Shown: positions 33,499 through 42,163 of the stretch, piece after piece
Layout: each line of letters begins with the position of its first letter
Numbering within the stretch: position 1 is the first letter of the stretch
Source of the DNA: Streptomyces smyrnaeus
Lineage (GTDB): Bacteria; Actinomycetota; Actinomycetes; Streptomycetales; Streptomycetaceae
NCBI RefSeq assembly: GCF_017676345.1
Contig: NZ_JAFFZM010000001.1
Span: 682,001-746,000, forward strand
Direction of reading: 5' to 3'
DNA length: 64,000 nucleotides
Position numbers and translations under genes: made by a program
Notes under the pieces: generated by a model
What the model was told of the DNA's origin: nothing
What the model saw: only the letters and a program-made list of their open reading frames with translations
Database searches by the model: none

Positions 33499-35298
33499 TC
33501 AGGGAGCGGATGGACTGCCTTCTCGCCAGGCCCGCCACAGTCGGGCGTACCGGCCGCCCGCAGCCACCAGTTCGTCGTGCGTACCGTGTTCCACGACGCG
33601 TCCCGCGTCCAGCACGGCGATCCGGTCCGCCGCCATCGCCTGGGTCAACCGGTGCGCCACCAACAGCGTGGTGCGGCCCCGGCACGCCGCCAGGACAGCA
33701 CGCTCCAACTCGGCGGCACCCTCGCTGCCCGCCTCCGCGGTCGACTCGTCGAGCACCACCACCGGCGACCGGCCCAGCACCAGCCGGGCCAGGGCGATCT
33801 GGGCGACCTTGGTGACGTCGAGGCGCTCGCCGCCCTCGCCGACCATGGTGTCGAGCCCGTCGGGGAGCGCGTCGACCCATCCGTCGGCGCCGGCCATGCG
33901 CAGCGCGTCCAGCAACTCGGCATCCGTGGCTCCCGGCGCGGCGAGCCGCAGGTCGTCGGCGAGCGGTCCGGAGAAGACGTGCGTCTCCTGCGTCAGAATG
34001 CTCACCACGGCACGTGCCCCTGCCTCGTCCAGATCGGCGAGGTCCCTCGATCCGATGCGAACCGACCCGGTCTGCGGGGTTCCGATGCCCGCGATCAGCG
34101 CGGCCAGGGTGGACTTGCCCGCCCCCGTCGCCCCGACCAGTGCGAGTGAGCCCCCGGCCGGGATCGTCAGATCGACGTCCCGCAGGACCGGCTCCTCGGC
34201 GTCGGGATAGCGGAACGTCAGCCCCTCCACCGTCACCGGATACGGCGCGGTGTCCGCCGGGGCGACGGAGGTGTCTCCCACCAACCGGTCCTCCGCGGCC
34301 TCTCCCAGCACCCCCACGAGGCGGACCAGGCTCGCACCGGACTTCTGCGCCTCGTCGAAGGTGAACATGATGGCGCCCAGCGGGGCGAACAGCCCGTGGA
34401 ACATCAGCGGCGCCGCCGCCACCTCGCCCAGGCTGGCCGCATCGGCCTCCAACAGGGCGTATCCCACCACCAGGATCAGCACGAGCCCGATGAACTCGGC
34501 GCGGTTCTCCCTCCCGACGAACCGGCCGAAGAGCCGGAACACCTCGATGCCGAGTTCGCGCACCCGCCATGACTCATGGGTGACCTTCTCGCGGATGGCG
34601 TCCTCGAGGCGGTACGCGCGGACCGTGTCGATCCCGTTCAGCCCGCTGATCAGCACCTGCGCACGGTCGGCCTGGGCCGCGCGCTGCTTGCGGTAGAGGG
34701 GAGCGGAGCGGGGCAGATACCAGCGCAGGGCCAGCGCGTACGCGGGCAGCGCGCCGGCGCCCGCCAGGCCGAGCCGCCAGTCCAGTCCGAACATTCCGAC
34801 GGTGGCGATGGCGACCAGCACTCCCGCCGAGAACACCGTGGGGATGGCCGTTCGGATGCCCTTGGACAGCACGGCCACGTCGTCACCGACCCTGGAGAGC
34901 ACATCTCCCCGGCCGACCTGCTCGATCCGTGCGCTCGGCATTCCCAGCACCGCCCGCACGGCGCCCTCCCTCAGCCGCGCGAGCAGATCCGCACCCAGTC
35001 GCCCGATCAGCCAGGTGGAGACCGCGGTGGCCACCGCACCGAGCAGCGCGGCAGCCCCCATCACTCCCCCGAGCGTGACCAGGATGGAGCGCGATCCGCC
35101 CTCGACCACCCCGTCGACCACCCGGCCCAGCACAAGCACCGGGAGCACGCGCAGCGCCGCCCCGGTCACCGTGGTGAGCACGGTGGCGACGGTCAGCCAC
35201 GGCACTTGGCGGCAGTGCGCCGCAACCCAGCGGGTGGCCTCGCGTCCGGTCGCCGTGTGCAGGGTCGCCGGGGCGGCGGGTATGGCGGTCGCGCTCAC
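33499..35298 (-). CDS. ABC exporter-fold half-transporter with intact Walker motifs but lost signature motif
   Basis: 599 residues. Six membrane helices (about 35-310) with the type IV exporter loops are followed by an NBD. Walker A is intact (GATGAGKST, near residue 391), as are the Q-loop (SILTQETHVFSG), Walker B with its catalytic Glu (VVVLDESTAEA, near 515) and the switch histidine (LLVAHRLTQ). The signature position reads GERLDVTKVAQIALARL (near 494), so LSGGQ is gone. This is the exact complement of the defects in the other half-transporter. The gene lies 70 bp after the siderophore-binding lipoprotein in the same direction, and its role is probably siderophore handling, import as in IrtAB/YbtPQ or export. 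Confidence 0.87.
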   Translation of the reverse strand: MSATAIPAAPATLHTATGREATRWVAAHCRQVPWLTVATVLTTVTGAALRVLPVLVLGRVVDGVVEGGSRSILVTLGGVMGAAALLGAVATAVSTWLIGRLGADLLARLREGAVRAVLGMPSARIEQVGRGDVLSRVGDDVAVLSKGIRTAIPTVFSAGVLVAIATVGMFGLDWRLGLAGAGALPAYALALRWYLPRSAPLYRKQRAAQADRAQVLISGLNGIDTVRAYRLEDAIREKVTHESWRVRELGIEVFRLFGRFVGRENRAEFIGLVLILVVGYALLEADAASLGEVAAAPLMFHGLFAPLGAIMFTFDEAQKSGASLVRLVGVLGEAAEDRLVGDTSVAPADTAPYPVTVEGLTFRYPDAEEPVLRDVDLTIPAGGSLALVGATGAGKSTLAALIAGIGTPQTGSVRIGSRDLADLDEAGARAVVSILTQETHVFSGPLADDLRLAAPGATDAELLDALRMAGADGWVDALPDGLDTMVGEGGERLDVTKVAQIALARLVLGRSPVVVLDESTAEAGSEGAAELERAVLAACRGRTTLLVAHRLTQAMAADRIAVLDAGRVVEHGTHDELVAAGGRYARLWRAWREGSPSAP

Positions 35299-35368
35299 GC
35301 GCGGGCCGAGAGGGGCCGGTGGGCCCGCACGGACCGGGGACGGGAGGGGGCGGCCGGCGTCTCCATCG

Positions 35369-36418
35369 CTACTCCGCCGACTCGACGAGTTCGTCGATCG
35401 CGTACGGCAGTGACAGCAGGGTGCTCTGGGACATGGCCGCGCCGATGGCCGGGCCCTCGCTGTCCAGCAGGTAGGAGACGTTCCCCTTCTTGACCGCCGA
35501 GAGGTTGGCGAACAACTCGAACTTCTTCAGCGCCTTCTGGTCCGCCTTGTCGTTGATGACGAAGATGCGGTCGACATCGACCAGGTCGATGCGTTCGGGC
35601 GACAGTTCGGTGGAGAATTTGCCGTCCGCGATCTTGTCGATCTTCTTCTGGCCCTTGAAGCCGATGCCTGTCACCAGCCGTCCGCGCACATCGGTGGTGG
35701 TGAACGGTGCGATCGAGTCCTTGTACCAGGACAGGACGACAGCGGTCCGGTCCGCGAACTTCGGGTGCGCCTTGCGGGCCGCCGCCAGTTTGCCCTCGAT
35801 GCCCCGCACCAGCTTGGCGCCCTCGTCCTCCTTGCCGAGCGCCTTGGCGATGTGGCGCGCGTTGTCCTGCCACGGCGCGCTGAACGGTTCCTTCTCGGCC
35901 TTGGTGCGGCCCACCGTCGGGGCGATCTTGGAGAGCTTGTCGTACGCGGCCCGGTCGATCTCGGAGTAGACCGCGATGATCAGGTCCGGCCGCAGGGAGG
36001 CGATCTTCTCGTAGTTGGGGCCGGAGTCCCCGTTCTTCATGACGACTTCGGGCTTGCTGTCGCCCCACTTGTCCTTCACCCAGGGCCATTGGGTGTTGAT
36101 GTCGGGGCTCTTGCCCTGCGGGTTGGGGTACTGGTCGACCATCCCGACCGGTTTGGTGCCGAGTGCCAGGACGGCCTGGTCGTCGGTGTAGCCGACGGTG
36201 ACGACCCGCTGGGGCGCCTTGGTGACCTTTGTGGATCCGAACGCATGCTCGACGGTGACCGGGAATGTGCCGCCCGCGGCAGCCTGGGTGTCGTCGCTCG
36301 ACCGGTCCGACGTGTCGGAACCGCATCCCGCGAGAAAGCCTACCCCGAGGGTCGCGGCGGACAGTACCGCCGCCCATCGCCGCCAGGACTTCACAAGGGT
36401 CGTTCTGTGGAGGAGCAT
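35369..36418 (-). CDS. Iron-siderophore-binding lipoprotein (FecB/FhuD type)
   Basis: 349 residues. The lipoprotein signal ends at FLAGC (Cys32). The mature part shows the class III binding-protein pattern: TKVTKAPQRVVTVGYTDDQAVLALG, then SLRPDLIIAVYSEIDRAAYDKLSKIAPTV, and a C-terminal lobe with VDRIFVIND and IDELVESAE. It delivers ferric siderophore to the permease pair encoded upstream. It starts 71 bp downstream of a 19-bp iron box, and an exporter-fold half-transporter follows it. The siderophore type cannot be deduced; Lys/Trp-rich motifs suggest a hydroxamate-like or mixed ligand only weakly. Confidence 0.9.
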   Translation of the reverse strand: MLLHRTTLVKSWRRWAAVLSAATLGVGFLAGCGSDTSDRSSDDTQAAAGGTFPVTVEHAFGSTKVTKAPQRVVTVGYTDDQAVLALGTKPVGMVDQYPNPQGKSPDINTQWPWVKDKWGDSKPEVVMKNGDSGPNYEKIASLRPDLIIAVYSEIDRAAYDKLSKIAPTVGRTKAEKEPFSAPWQDNARHIAKALGKEDEGAKLVRGIEGKLAAARKAHPKFADRTAVVLSWYKDSIAPFTTTDVRGRLVTGIGFKGQKKIDKIADGKFSTELSPERIDLVDVDRIFVINDKADQKALKKFELFANLSAVKKGNVSYLLDSEGPAIGAAMSQSTLLSLPYAIDELVESAE

Positions 36419-36488
36419 TCGTGATCCTCTGCTTTCGCGCTGTCCGCCGTGCCCCTGATCAGGAGCAGGGAAACTGTACCCGCAGAGG

Positions 36489-36507
36489 TGAGGTTAGCCT
36501 AGCCTAA
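36489..36507. promoter_or_regulatory. Iron box (DmdR/IdeR/DtxR-type operator) upstream of the siderophore-binding protein
   Basis: TGAGGTTAGCCTAGCCTAA matches 16 of 19 positions of the consensus TTAGGTTAGGCTAACCTAA. It overlaps the last codons of the FecE-type gene and lies 71 bp before the lipoprotein start, so it should repress the lipoprotein and the following ABC gene under iron sufficiency. Confidence 0.8.
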
Positions 36508-37364
36508 TCCCCCTTCCTCCGGGCCCGGTCGAGGCGGACATGGGTGCGGCCGATCGGCACGATGAGGGGCCGGTCGCCCACCGGGTCGTCGATCACCTCG
36601 GCGCGCAGCGCGAACGCCTCGTACAGCAACTCGGCAGTGATCACGTCACGCGGGTGCCCCTGCGCCAGGATCGAGCCGTCCCTCATCACGATGAGGTTGT
36701 CGCTGTAGCGCGTGGCCAGATTGAGGTCGTGCAGCACCATGACCACGGCACAGCCCGACTCGTGCAGATCGTCCACCAGGTCGAGCACGTCGATCGCGTG
36801 CGCCAGGTCCAGATAGGTGGTCGGCTCGTCCAGCAGCAGCAGATCGGTGCCCTGCGCCAGGGTCATCGAGATCCAGACACGCTGGCGCTGACCGCCGGAG
36901 AGCGAGTCGACGGGTCGGTCGGCCAGGTCGGACACCCCGGTCATGGCAAGGGCGCGCTCCACCACGTCGGCGTCGTCCGACGACCACTGCCGCAGCCAAC
37001 TCTGGTGCGGGTGACGGCCCCTGGCGACCAGATCGGCCACCGTCAGCCCCTCCGGCGCGACCGGCGCCTGCGGCAGCAGACCGAGCTTCTTGGCCACGTC
37101 CCTGGTCCTGAGCGTGGCGATGTCCTCGCCGTCCAGCACGACCGTCCCCCTGGCCGGCTTGAGCAGCCGCGACAGGGTCCGCAACAGGGTCGTCTTCCCA
37201 CAGCCGTTGGGGCCGATGATCGTGGTCACCAGCCCCGGGGGTATCACCGCGTCCAGGTCGTCGATGACGGTCCGGCCCCCGTACCCGACCGTGACGCCCC
37301 GGACTGCCAGCCGGGAGACGCCAGTGGTCCCGGACTCCATCCCGGTGCTGCGCTGAGCGGCCAC
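36504..37364 (-). CDS. Iron-siderophore ABC transporter ATPase (FecE/FepC type)
   Basis: 286 residues from a GTG at 37364 with GGAGGGGG upstream. Canonical ABC motifs: Walker A GPNGCGKTT, Q-loop LLPQAPVAPEGLTVADLVARGR (typical for siderophore ATPases), signature LSGGQRQRVWISMTLAQ, Walker B LLLLDEPTTYLD and switch His in MVLHDLNLATRYSDN. The motif set TTYLDLAHAIDVL is that of the FepC/FhuC/ViuC group. It drives the FecC/FecD-type permease pair encoded just upstream. Confidence 0.93.
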   Translation of the reverse strand: MAAQRSTGMESGTTGVSRLAVRGVTVGYGGRTVIDDLDAVIPPGLVTTIIGPNGCGKTTLLRTLSRLLKPARGTVVLDGEDIATLRTRDVAKKLGLLPQAPVAPEGLTVADLVARGRHPHQSWLRQWSSDDADVVERALAMTGVSDLADRPVDSLSGGQRQRVWISMTLAQGTDLLLLDEPTTYLDLAHAIDVLDLVDDLHESGCAVVMVLHDLNLATRYSDNLIVMRDGSILAQGHPRDVITAELLYEAFALRAEVIDDPVGDRPLIVPIGRTHVRLDRARRKGD

Positions 37365-37378
37365 CAGTCCCCCTCCAC

Positions 37379-37397
37379 TTCGGTTCGCCTCACCTTA
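37379..37397. promoter_or_regulatory. Second iron box, upstream of the FecE-type ATPase gene
   Basis: On the minus strand TAAGGTGAGGCGAACCGAA matches 15 of 19 positions of the DmdR/IdeR consensus. It lies 15 bp before the GTG start of the ATPase gene and just after the permease stop codon. The ATPase can therefore be controlled separately from the permeases. Confidence 0.65.
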
Positions 37398-37405
37398 CTT
37401 GCCCG

Positions 37406-38467
37406 CTATTTGCGGTTCGCCCGCACCAGCAGATACACCAGGAAGGGCCCACCGATCGCGGCGGTCACCACGCCGACCGGGAGCGTGATCGGCAGTGCCG
37501 TCCGCGCGATCAGGTCCGCGCCGGTCAGCAGCAGCGCCCCCACCATGCCGGAGGCGGCCATCGGCGGCGTCGGGTACCTCGCCAGCCGCATCGCCACCTG
37601 TGGCGCCACCAGCGCCACGAACGGCACCGGACCCGCCGCGCTCACCGCCACCCCCGCCAGCAGCACCGCACACAGCAGCAGCACGCCCCGCACCACCGAG
37701 TACCGCACGCCGAGGCCCGCGGCGATGTCGTCACCGAAGTGCAGCGGTTTGAACTGGAACGCGACACAGCACACGACGGCCAGCAGGACGAGGGTGCCCC
37801 AGAACGCCACCCGGACCTCGCCCCACGACCGGTCGTCCAGCGAGCCGACCAGCCAGGCCTGGGCCCGGGCCACATCCCTGATATCGGCCCTGACCAGCAA
37901 CCAGGTCGTGATCGCCTGCGTCATGGCGCTCACCGAGATACCGATGAGGATGAGCCGGAAGCCGTCGATCCCACGCCGCCACGCCAGGAAGTACACCAGC
38001 AGGCCCGTAGCGAGACCGCCCGCGAGCGCCGCCGCGGACAGCCCCATGGCGCTGCCGATCGCCGCGGCCGTTCCGCCCGACACCGTCACCAGGAACACGG
38101 CGACCATGCCGGCGCCCCCGGTGATGCCCAGCACGTCCGGGCTCGCCAGCGGGTTGCGCGCGACGGACTGCGTGATCGCCCCCGACACCCCCAGCGCCGT
38201 TCCCACTATCAGCCCGGCCAGCGCGCGCGGCATCCGCAGGTCCATGATGACGAATGCGTCGGCCCGCTCCCCCTGGCCGAGGATCGTGGCGATCACCCGG
38301 GGCAGCCCTATGGAGAAGTCCCCGGTGCTGATGGAAAGACAGAACACCAGGAAGGCCGCCGCCGCCAGCAGCAGCGTGACACCGGCGACCCAGGGGCGCC
38401 ACACGAACGACACCTGTCCGAACCGCACGCCCGGCGGCACTGCTCGCTTCATGTCCGGTCCGTTCAT
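37406..38467 (-). CDS. Iron-siderophore ABC permease (FecD/FepG type, second permease)
   Basis: 353 residues from the ATG at 38467, overlapping the first permease gene (ATGA). About ten helices with FecCD-family motifs: RMPRALAGLIVGTALGVSGAITQSVARNPLASPDVLGI in the first third, the GLLVYFLAWRRG region, and the C-terminal ATPase-docking stretch AGPVPFVALVAPQVAMRL. It forms the import channel as a heterodimer with the protein of 38464-39522. Confidence 0.92.
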   Translation of the reverse strand: MNGPDMKRAVPPGVRFGQVSFVWRPWVAGVTLLLAAAAFLVFCLSISTGDFSIGLPRVIATILGQGERADAFVIMDLRMPRALAGLIVGTALGVSGAITQSVARNPLASPDVLGITGGAGMVAVFLVTVSGGTAAAIGSAMGLSAAALAGGLATGLLVYFLAWRRGIDGFRLILIGISVSAMTQAITTWLLVRADIRDVARAQAWLVGSLDDRSWGEVRVAFWGTLVLLAVVCCVAFQFKPLHFGDDIAAGLGVRYSVVRGVLLLCAVLLAGVAVSAAGPVPFVALVAPQVAMRLARYPTPPMAASGMVGALLLTGADLIARTALPITLPVGVVTAAIGGPFLVYLLVRANRK

Positions 38468-39522
38468 GCGCTCTTGAACTTTCCACGCCACACCAGCGCC
38501 GCGAAGAACGGGGCCCCCAGCACAGCGACGACGACGCCCGCGTCCAACTCGCCCGGCCGCACCACCAGGCGCCCCACGATGTCGGAGACCAGCAGGACGA
38601 CGGCTCCGAGCACGGCCGCGTACGGCACCAGCCAGCGATAGTCGGGGCCGGTCAGATACCGCGCCACATGGGCCACCATGAGCCCGAGAAACGCAATCGG
38701 GCCGCATGCCGCGGTTGCCGCGCCCGCCAGCAAGGTCACGGCGACGATGCCGATGGTCCGGCTCCGCGCGATGTGCACACCCAGCCCCCGGGCCACATCG
38801 TCGCCCAGGTTGAGCAGGTTGAGTGCGGGCAACGTGACCAGCGCGAGCACCAGTCCGACCGCGACGAACGCGGCCACCGGCCAGATGACGCCGAATCCGA
38901 CGCCGGCCACGGAGCCCGCGTTCCAGAACCGCAGCGCGTTCAGCGACTTCTGGTCCGACAGCGCGACCGCCGTCGTCATCGCCGCCAGGAAGACCGTGAC
39001 GCCCTGTCCGGCCAGCGCGAGCGTCAACGGGTTGCCCGCCCCCCGGCCGATACTCGCCAGGCCGAACACGACGACACCGGCGACCGCCGCGCCCACGAAG
39101 GCGAACCAGACGTACTGGAACGGGTCGGCGAAGCCGAACACGGCGATCACCGACACCACGGCGAACGAGGCCCCGGCGTTGACCCCCAGCAACCCTGTGT
39201 CGGCGATGGGGTTGCGCGTGTACCCCTGGATCAGCGCCCCGCCGACCCCCAGGGCGAGCCCCGCCACGACCGCGAGCACGGTGCGGGGCACCCGCACGGT
39301 CTGCACGATGAGCCTGATCTCGGTGAGCCGCCGGTCGGGTTCCGGCGCCGCGAACAAGCCGTGCCACACCTCGCCGGGGCTCAACGCCCGGGCGCCGACA
39401 GCCAACGACACCGCCCCCGCGATCAGGAGGAGGAGCACCAGCATGCCCAAACCCACGGCCCGCCGCCGGCGGACGTCTGTTGTGCCCCTGGGCGCGGAGC
39501 GCTCGACTGCAGTCGTACACAT
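38464..39522 (-). CDS. Iron-siderophore ABC permease (FecC/FepD type, first permease)
   Basis: 352 residues from an ATG with no ribosome site. TAACGT lies 8 bp upstream of the ATG (39536-39531), so a leaderless mRNA is likely. Motifs: TVRVPRTVLAVVAGLALGVGGALIQGYTRNPIADTGLLGVNAGAS, then NLGDDVARGLGVH and ACGPIAFLGLMVAHVARYL, which are diagnostic for the FecCD/BtuC family. It is the first gene of the uptake set and probably iron-regulated, but only a half-match (GGCTAAC) to the iron box is visible at its own promoter. Confidence 0.92.
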   Translation of the reverse strand: MCTTAVERSAPRGTTDVRRRRAVGLGMLVLLLLIAGAVSLAVGARALSPGEVWHGLFAAPEPDRRLTEIRLIVQTVRVPRTVLAVVAGLALGVGGALIQGYTRNPIADTGLLGVNAGASFAVVSVIAVFGFADPFQYVWFAFVGAAVAGVVVFGLASIGRGAGNPLTLALAGQGVTVFLAAMTTAVALSDQKSLNALRFWNAGSVAGVGFGVIWPVAAFVAVGLVLALVTLPALNLLNLGDDVARGLGVHIARSRTIGIVAVTLLAGAATAACGPIAFLGLMVAHVARYLTGPDYRWLVPYAAVLGAVVLLVSDIVGRLVVRPGELDAGVVVAVLGAPFFAALVWRGKFKSA

Positions 39523-39666
39523 GTCGACGTACGTTAGCCGTGACGTCTCAGGAGGTCGGTTCCGCGCTGCCCTTCGTGGTCGGTTGCCGGGGAAGGCGCA
39601 GAGCGGTTCCGGCTGCCGGTGGGCCGGCGGCGGGGCGGTGTTGCCGCGTGAGCGGATTTGTGCGCG

Positions 39667-40065
39667 TCACCGTGACAACCGTTCGGCGGCCGCCGGGGTG
39701 ACGGGGGTGAAGAAGTTCACGAGGTTGCCGTCGGGGTCCCGGAACAGCAGGGACCGGTTGCCCCAGGGCATCGTGGTGGGCCCGCTGACGAAGTCGGTGA
39801 CGAAGCCGGTCAGGTTCCGGTGCACGCGGTCCACGTCCTCGACGAGGAACTCGGTGATCACGCTGTGGTTGTCCGCCGGGCGGGCAGAGCCGGGGGCGAA
39901 CAGCGGGACGGTGCGGCTGCTTGCGATCGCGAGGGTGGCGCCCGCGGTCTTGAGTTCGGCGAAGTCCTCGGTGGCCCATATCGCCTGCACCCCTGTGGCG
40001 CGCTCGTAGAACTCGACGAGGCGTGCTGCGTCGTCGGTGATGATGCGGATCGAGACGAAGTCCAT
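39667..40065 (-). CDS. VOC (glyoxalase/bleomycin-resistance) family protein
   Basis: 132 residues from the ATG at 40065, preceded by AAGGAGA. It has paired beta-alpha-beta-beta-beta modules: VSIRIITDDAARLVEFYERATG opens the first, and VITEFLVEDVDRVHRNL with LFRDPDGNLVNFFTP close the second. The terminal DPDGNLV-F pattern holds the usual metal-ligand region. VOC proteins of this size bind or open small molecules; no substrate is deducible. It is divergent from a WYL-domain regulator, and an inverted repeat in the gap suggests that the regulator controls it. Confidence 0.85.
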   Translation of the reverse strand: MDFVSIRIITDDAARLVEFYERATGVQAIWATEDFAELKTAGATLAIASSRTVPLFAPGSARPADNHSVITEFLVEDVDRVHRNLTGFVTDFVSGPTTMPWGNRSLLFRDPDGNLVNFFTPVTPAAAERLSR

Positions 40066-40116
40066 GGAAATCTCCTTGGTTGTTCCGGGGGCGTGCACCT
40101 CGCAGGCTAGGAGAGA

Positions 40117-40139
40117 TAGTGGACAGAATCGGTCCACTA
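40117..40139. promoter_or_regulatory. Inverted repeat operator between VOC and WYL-regulator genes
   Basis: TAGTGGAC-N7-GTCCACTA is a perfect 8-bp inverted repeat, located 52 bp before the VOC start and 20 bp before the regulator start. It is the obvious operator candidate for the WYL regulator. Confidence 0.65.
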
Positions 40140-40158
40140 TGCGCGTTACGTTGTGCAT

Positions 40159-41148
40159 ATGCCTCGACCCACTGGCCGCGTGCTGACGCTCCTGGAACTG
40201 CTGCAGTCGGGCGGCACCCGGACGATTGCCGAACTCGCCGACCGGCTCGGCGTCGAAGGGCGCACCGTGCGGCGGTATGTGGACCATCTGATCGATCTGG
40301 ACGTGCCCGTCGAATCGGTGCGCGGCCGCTACGGCGGGTACCGGCTCGCTCCCGGATACCGATTGCCTCCGCTGATGCTCAACGACGACGAGGCGCTGGC
40401 CGTACTGCTCGGCCTGATCGCCGGCCGCCGAGCAGGGTTGGCGACCACGCAGCACACGGCGAACGAGACGGCGTCGGCGAAGATCCGGCGAGTGCTGCCC
40501 CGGCATCTCACCCGGCGGCTCGACACGCTCCTGGAATCCCTCGCCTTCACCGACCAGCCCGGCGAGTTCGACACCCCGGACGCCGGCGTCCTGCTCACCC
40601 TCGCCGATGCGGTGAGCCACCGCCGCCCGGTCTCGATCCGCTACACCGACCGCGACGGAAGGCGCAGCGAGCGCACGCTGCACGCGTACGGGATCGTCGC
40701 CCATGCGGGCCGGTGGTACGTCACCGGCCAGGACGCCCGGCTCGACGAGGACCGCACTTTCCGGCTCGACCGCATCGCGGACGCACGGACGATGCCCGGC
40801 TCTTTCGATGTGCCCGGTGGTCCCGACCCGGTACAGCGCGTGCTGTCGGGGTTCGCCACTGCCGAGTACCAGCATGAGGTGACCTTGCGGATCCACGGGA
40901 CGGTCGAGCAGATCCGTGCCCGTCTTCCCGCCGGTGTCGCGAGGCTGGAGGAGCACGACCCCGCGGCAGGCCGGGACCGGGCCGCCGAGCGCTGGCTGCG
41001 TGCCGAGCTACGGGCGGAACGGCTCGACTGGCTGCCTCCGGTGCTCGCCTCGCTCGACCGGCCGTTCGTCATCGAGCGCCCCGACGAACTGCGCGACCTC
41101 GTCACCGCGCTCGCCGACCGTCTCGCGTCCTGCGCCCGCCAGGCCTGA
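40159..41148 (+). CDS. WYL-domain transcriptional regulator (DeoR-like HTH)
   Basis: 329 residues from the ATG at 40159; a GTG two codons earlier is also open. The N-terminal HTH is of the HTH_11 type (LTLLELLQSGGTRTIAELADRLGVEGRTVRRYVDHL, then RYGGYRLAPGYRLPPLMLNDDEA). The WYL domain (about 145-215) includes RPVSIRYTDRDGRRSERTLHAYGIVAHAGRWYVTG, with a Trp-Tyr-Val variant of the motif. The C-terminal WCX extension spans about 230-325. It probably senses a small ligand and controls the divergent VOC gene and itself. Confidence 0.88.
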   Translation: MPRPTGRVLTLLELLQSGGTRTIAELADRLGVEGRTVRRYVDHLIDLDVPVESVRGRYGGYRLAPGYRLPPLMLNDDEALAVLLGLIAGRRAGLATTQHTANETASAKIRRVLPRHLTRRLDTLLESLAFTDQPGEFDTPDAGVLLTLADAVSHRRPVSIRYTDRDGRRSERTLHAYGIVAHAGRWYVTGQDARLDEDRTFRLDRIADARTMPGSFDVPGGPDPVQRVLSGFATAEYQHEVTLRIHGTVEQIRARLPAGVARLEEHDPAAGRDRAAERWLRAELRAERLDWLPPVLASLDRPFVIERPDELRDLVTALADRLASCARQA

Positions 41149-41201
41149 CCCCAAGGCACCACCGGGACCGGGGCGCCGCCGAGCCGCTGGGCGCTCGCCT
41201 A

Positions 41202-41237
41202 CGCCCGTCCGTCCGGGAGCGCCCGGACGGACGGGCG
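41202..41237. terminator. Strong bidirectional hairpin terminator
   Basis: A perfect 16-bp GC stem with a 4-nt loop (AGCG at 41218-41221) lies in the 91-bp gap between the convergent WYL-regulator and XRE/DUF2690 genes. It is the strongest hairpin between convergent genes in the window. Confidence 0.8.
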
Positions 41238-41239
41238 GC

Positions 41240-42163
41240 TCACGACGGCACAGGCGAAGCGGCCGGGAGTTCCTCGGTCCCGCCGAAGTCGGTGCACCCC
41301 TCATCGCCCGACTTCAGCTCCCAGCACGCCCTGACCTGCTGCGGGGCCGGAGCGCCCAGCATGAAGGTGAAGGCCGCGAGATTGGGGTCGTCCGGCACCA
41401 CCTCGTCGTACCGGCGCTCGTCCTTGCGCACCAGTTCGATACGGTCGCCGGGTGTCGCGGACTTGATGCGCGCCCAGGCGGCACGGCATGCGCTGCTGTA
41501 GCGCAGCTCGACGTAGGACTTCCCCACCCGTTCGCTGGCAGATGTCCAGGCGTCCCCGCCGCAGCCCTTGTCGACGGGGTCCTTCCCGTTGCAGGAGTCC
41601 CCGTGGCAGCTGACCCGCACATCCTCGACGGGAAGTTTCGAGGCGTCGGCCCCCTCGCGGCTGCCGTTCTCCTGCGACGTCGCCCCACCGGCGAAGGCGA
41701 AGGCGGCGAGGGCGCCCGCGACGGTGAGGACGGTTCCCAGCGCCACGGCGACGGCCCTGCCCGTCGGCCGGCGCCCACGCCCGGGCGGCACCGTGCTGCC
41801 CAGGGCCGTCACCGACCGGTCCGAGACCTCCGTCTCCCCCGCCGCTTCGGTCTCTCCCGTCCCGGCTGCGCTGTCCCCGCGCCCGGTTCCGCCCCGATCG
41901 CTCCACGCGGCCTCCGCGAGCTCCCAGCGGGCCAGCAGTTGCTCGGGGTCCGTACCCGCCCGGGCGGCGAGGGCCTCGACGGCCCACGAGGGCGGGAGCC
42001 CGCTGCCGTTGAGGCAGCGCTCCCAGGAGGACTTGCTGTAGGCGGTGGCTTCGGCGAGCTGGGCGAGCGTGAGGCCTGCCGAGTCCTTGGTACGGCGCAG
42101 TTCCTCGACGAAGCGCCGCACATCCAGTTCGAGTGCGTCGGGTAGTGCCTTCCACCCACTCAT
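41240..42163 (-). CDS. XRE-HTH membrane protein with C-terminal DUF2690 domain (copy 1)
   Basis: 307 residues from the ATG at 42163 (GGAGGGGC upstream). The N-terminal XRE-type HTH reads LTLAQLAEATAYSKSSWERCLNGSGLPP. A Ser/Thr/Glu/Gly-rich cytoplasmic linker leads to one membrane helix (about 135-158, AVAVALGTVLTVAGALAAFAFAGG). The outer domain has the DUF2690 pattern of paired cysteines: SCHGDSCNGKDPVDKGCGGDAW and LRYSSACRAAWARIKSATPGD. The plan resembles a membrane-bound regulator sensing something outside. A second copy lies at 42936-43883, and the two flank a peptidoglycan-binding protein gene. Confidence 0.82.
   Translation of the reverse strand: MSGWKALPDALELDVRRFVEELRRTKDSAGLTLAQLAEATAYSKSSWERCLNGSGLPPSWAVEALAARAGTDPEQLLARWELAEAAWSDRGGTGRGDSAAGTGETEAAGETEVSDRSVTALGSTVPPGRGRRPTGRAVAVALGTVLTVAGALAAFAFAGGATSQENGSREGADASKLPVEDVRVSCHGDSCNGKDPVDKGCGGDAWTSASERVGKSYVELRYSSACRAAWARIKSATPGDRIELVRKDERRYDEVVPDDPNLAAFTFMLGAPAPQQVRACWELKSGDEGCTDFGGTEELPAASPVPS

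Noticed and set aside
39523..39560. Third iron box upstream of the first permease gene
   Set aside because: Only about half of the 19 positions match (GGCTAAC half site); too weak to list.
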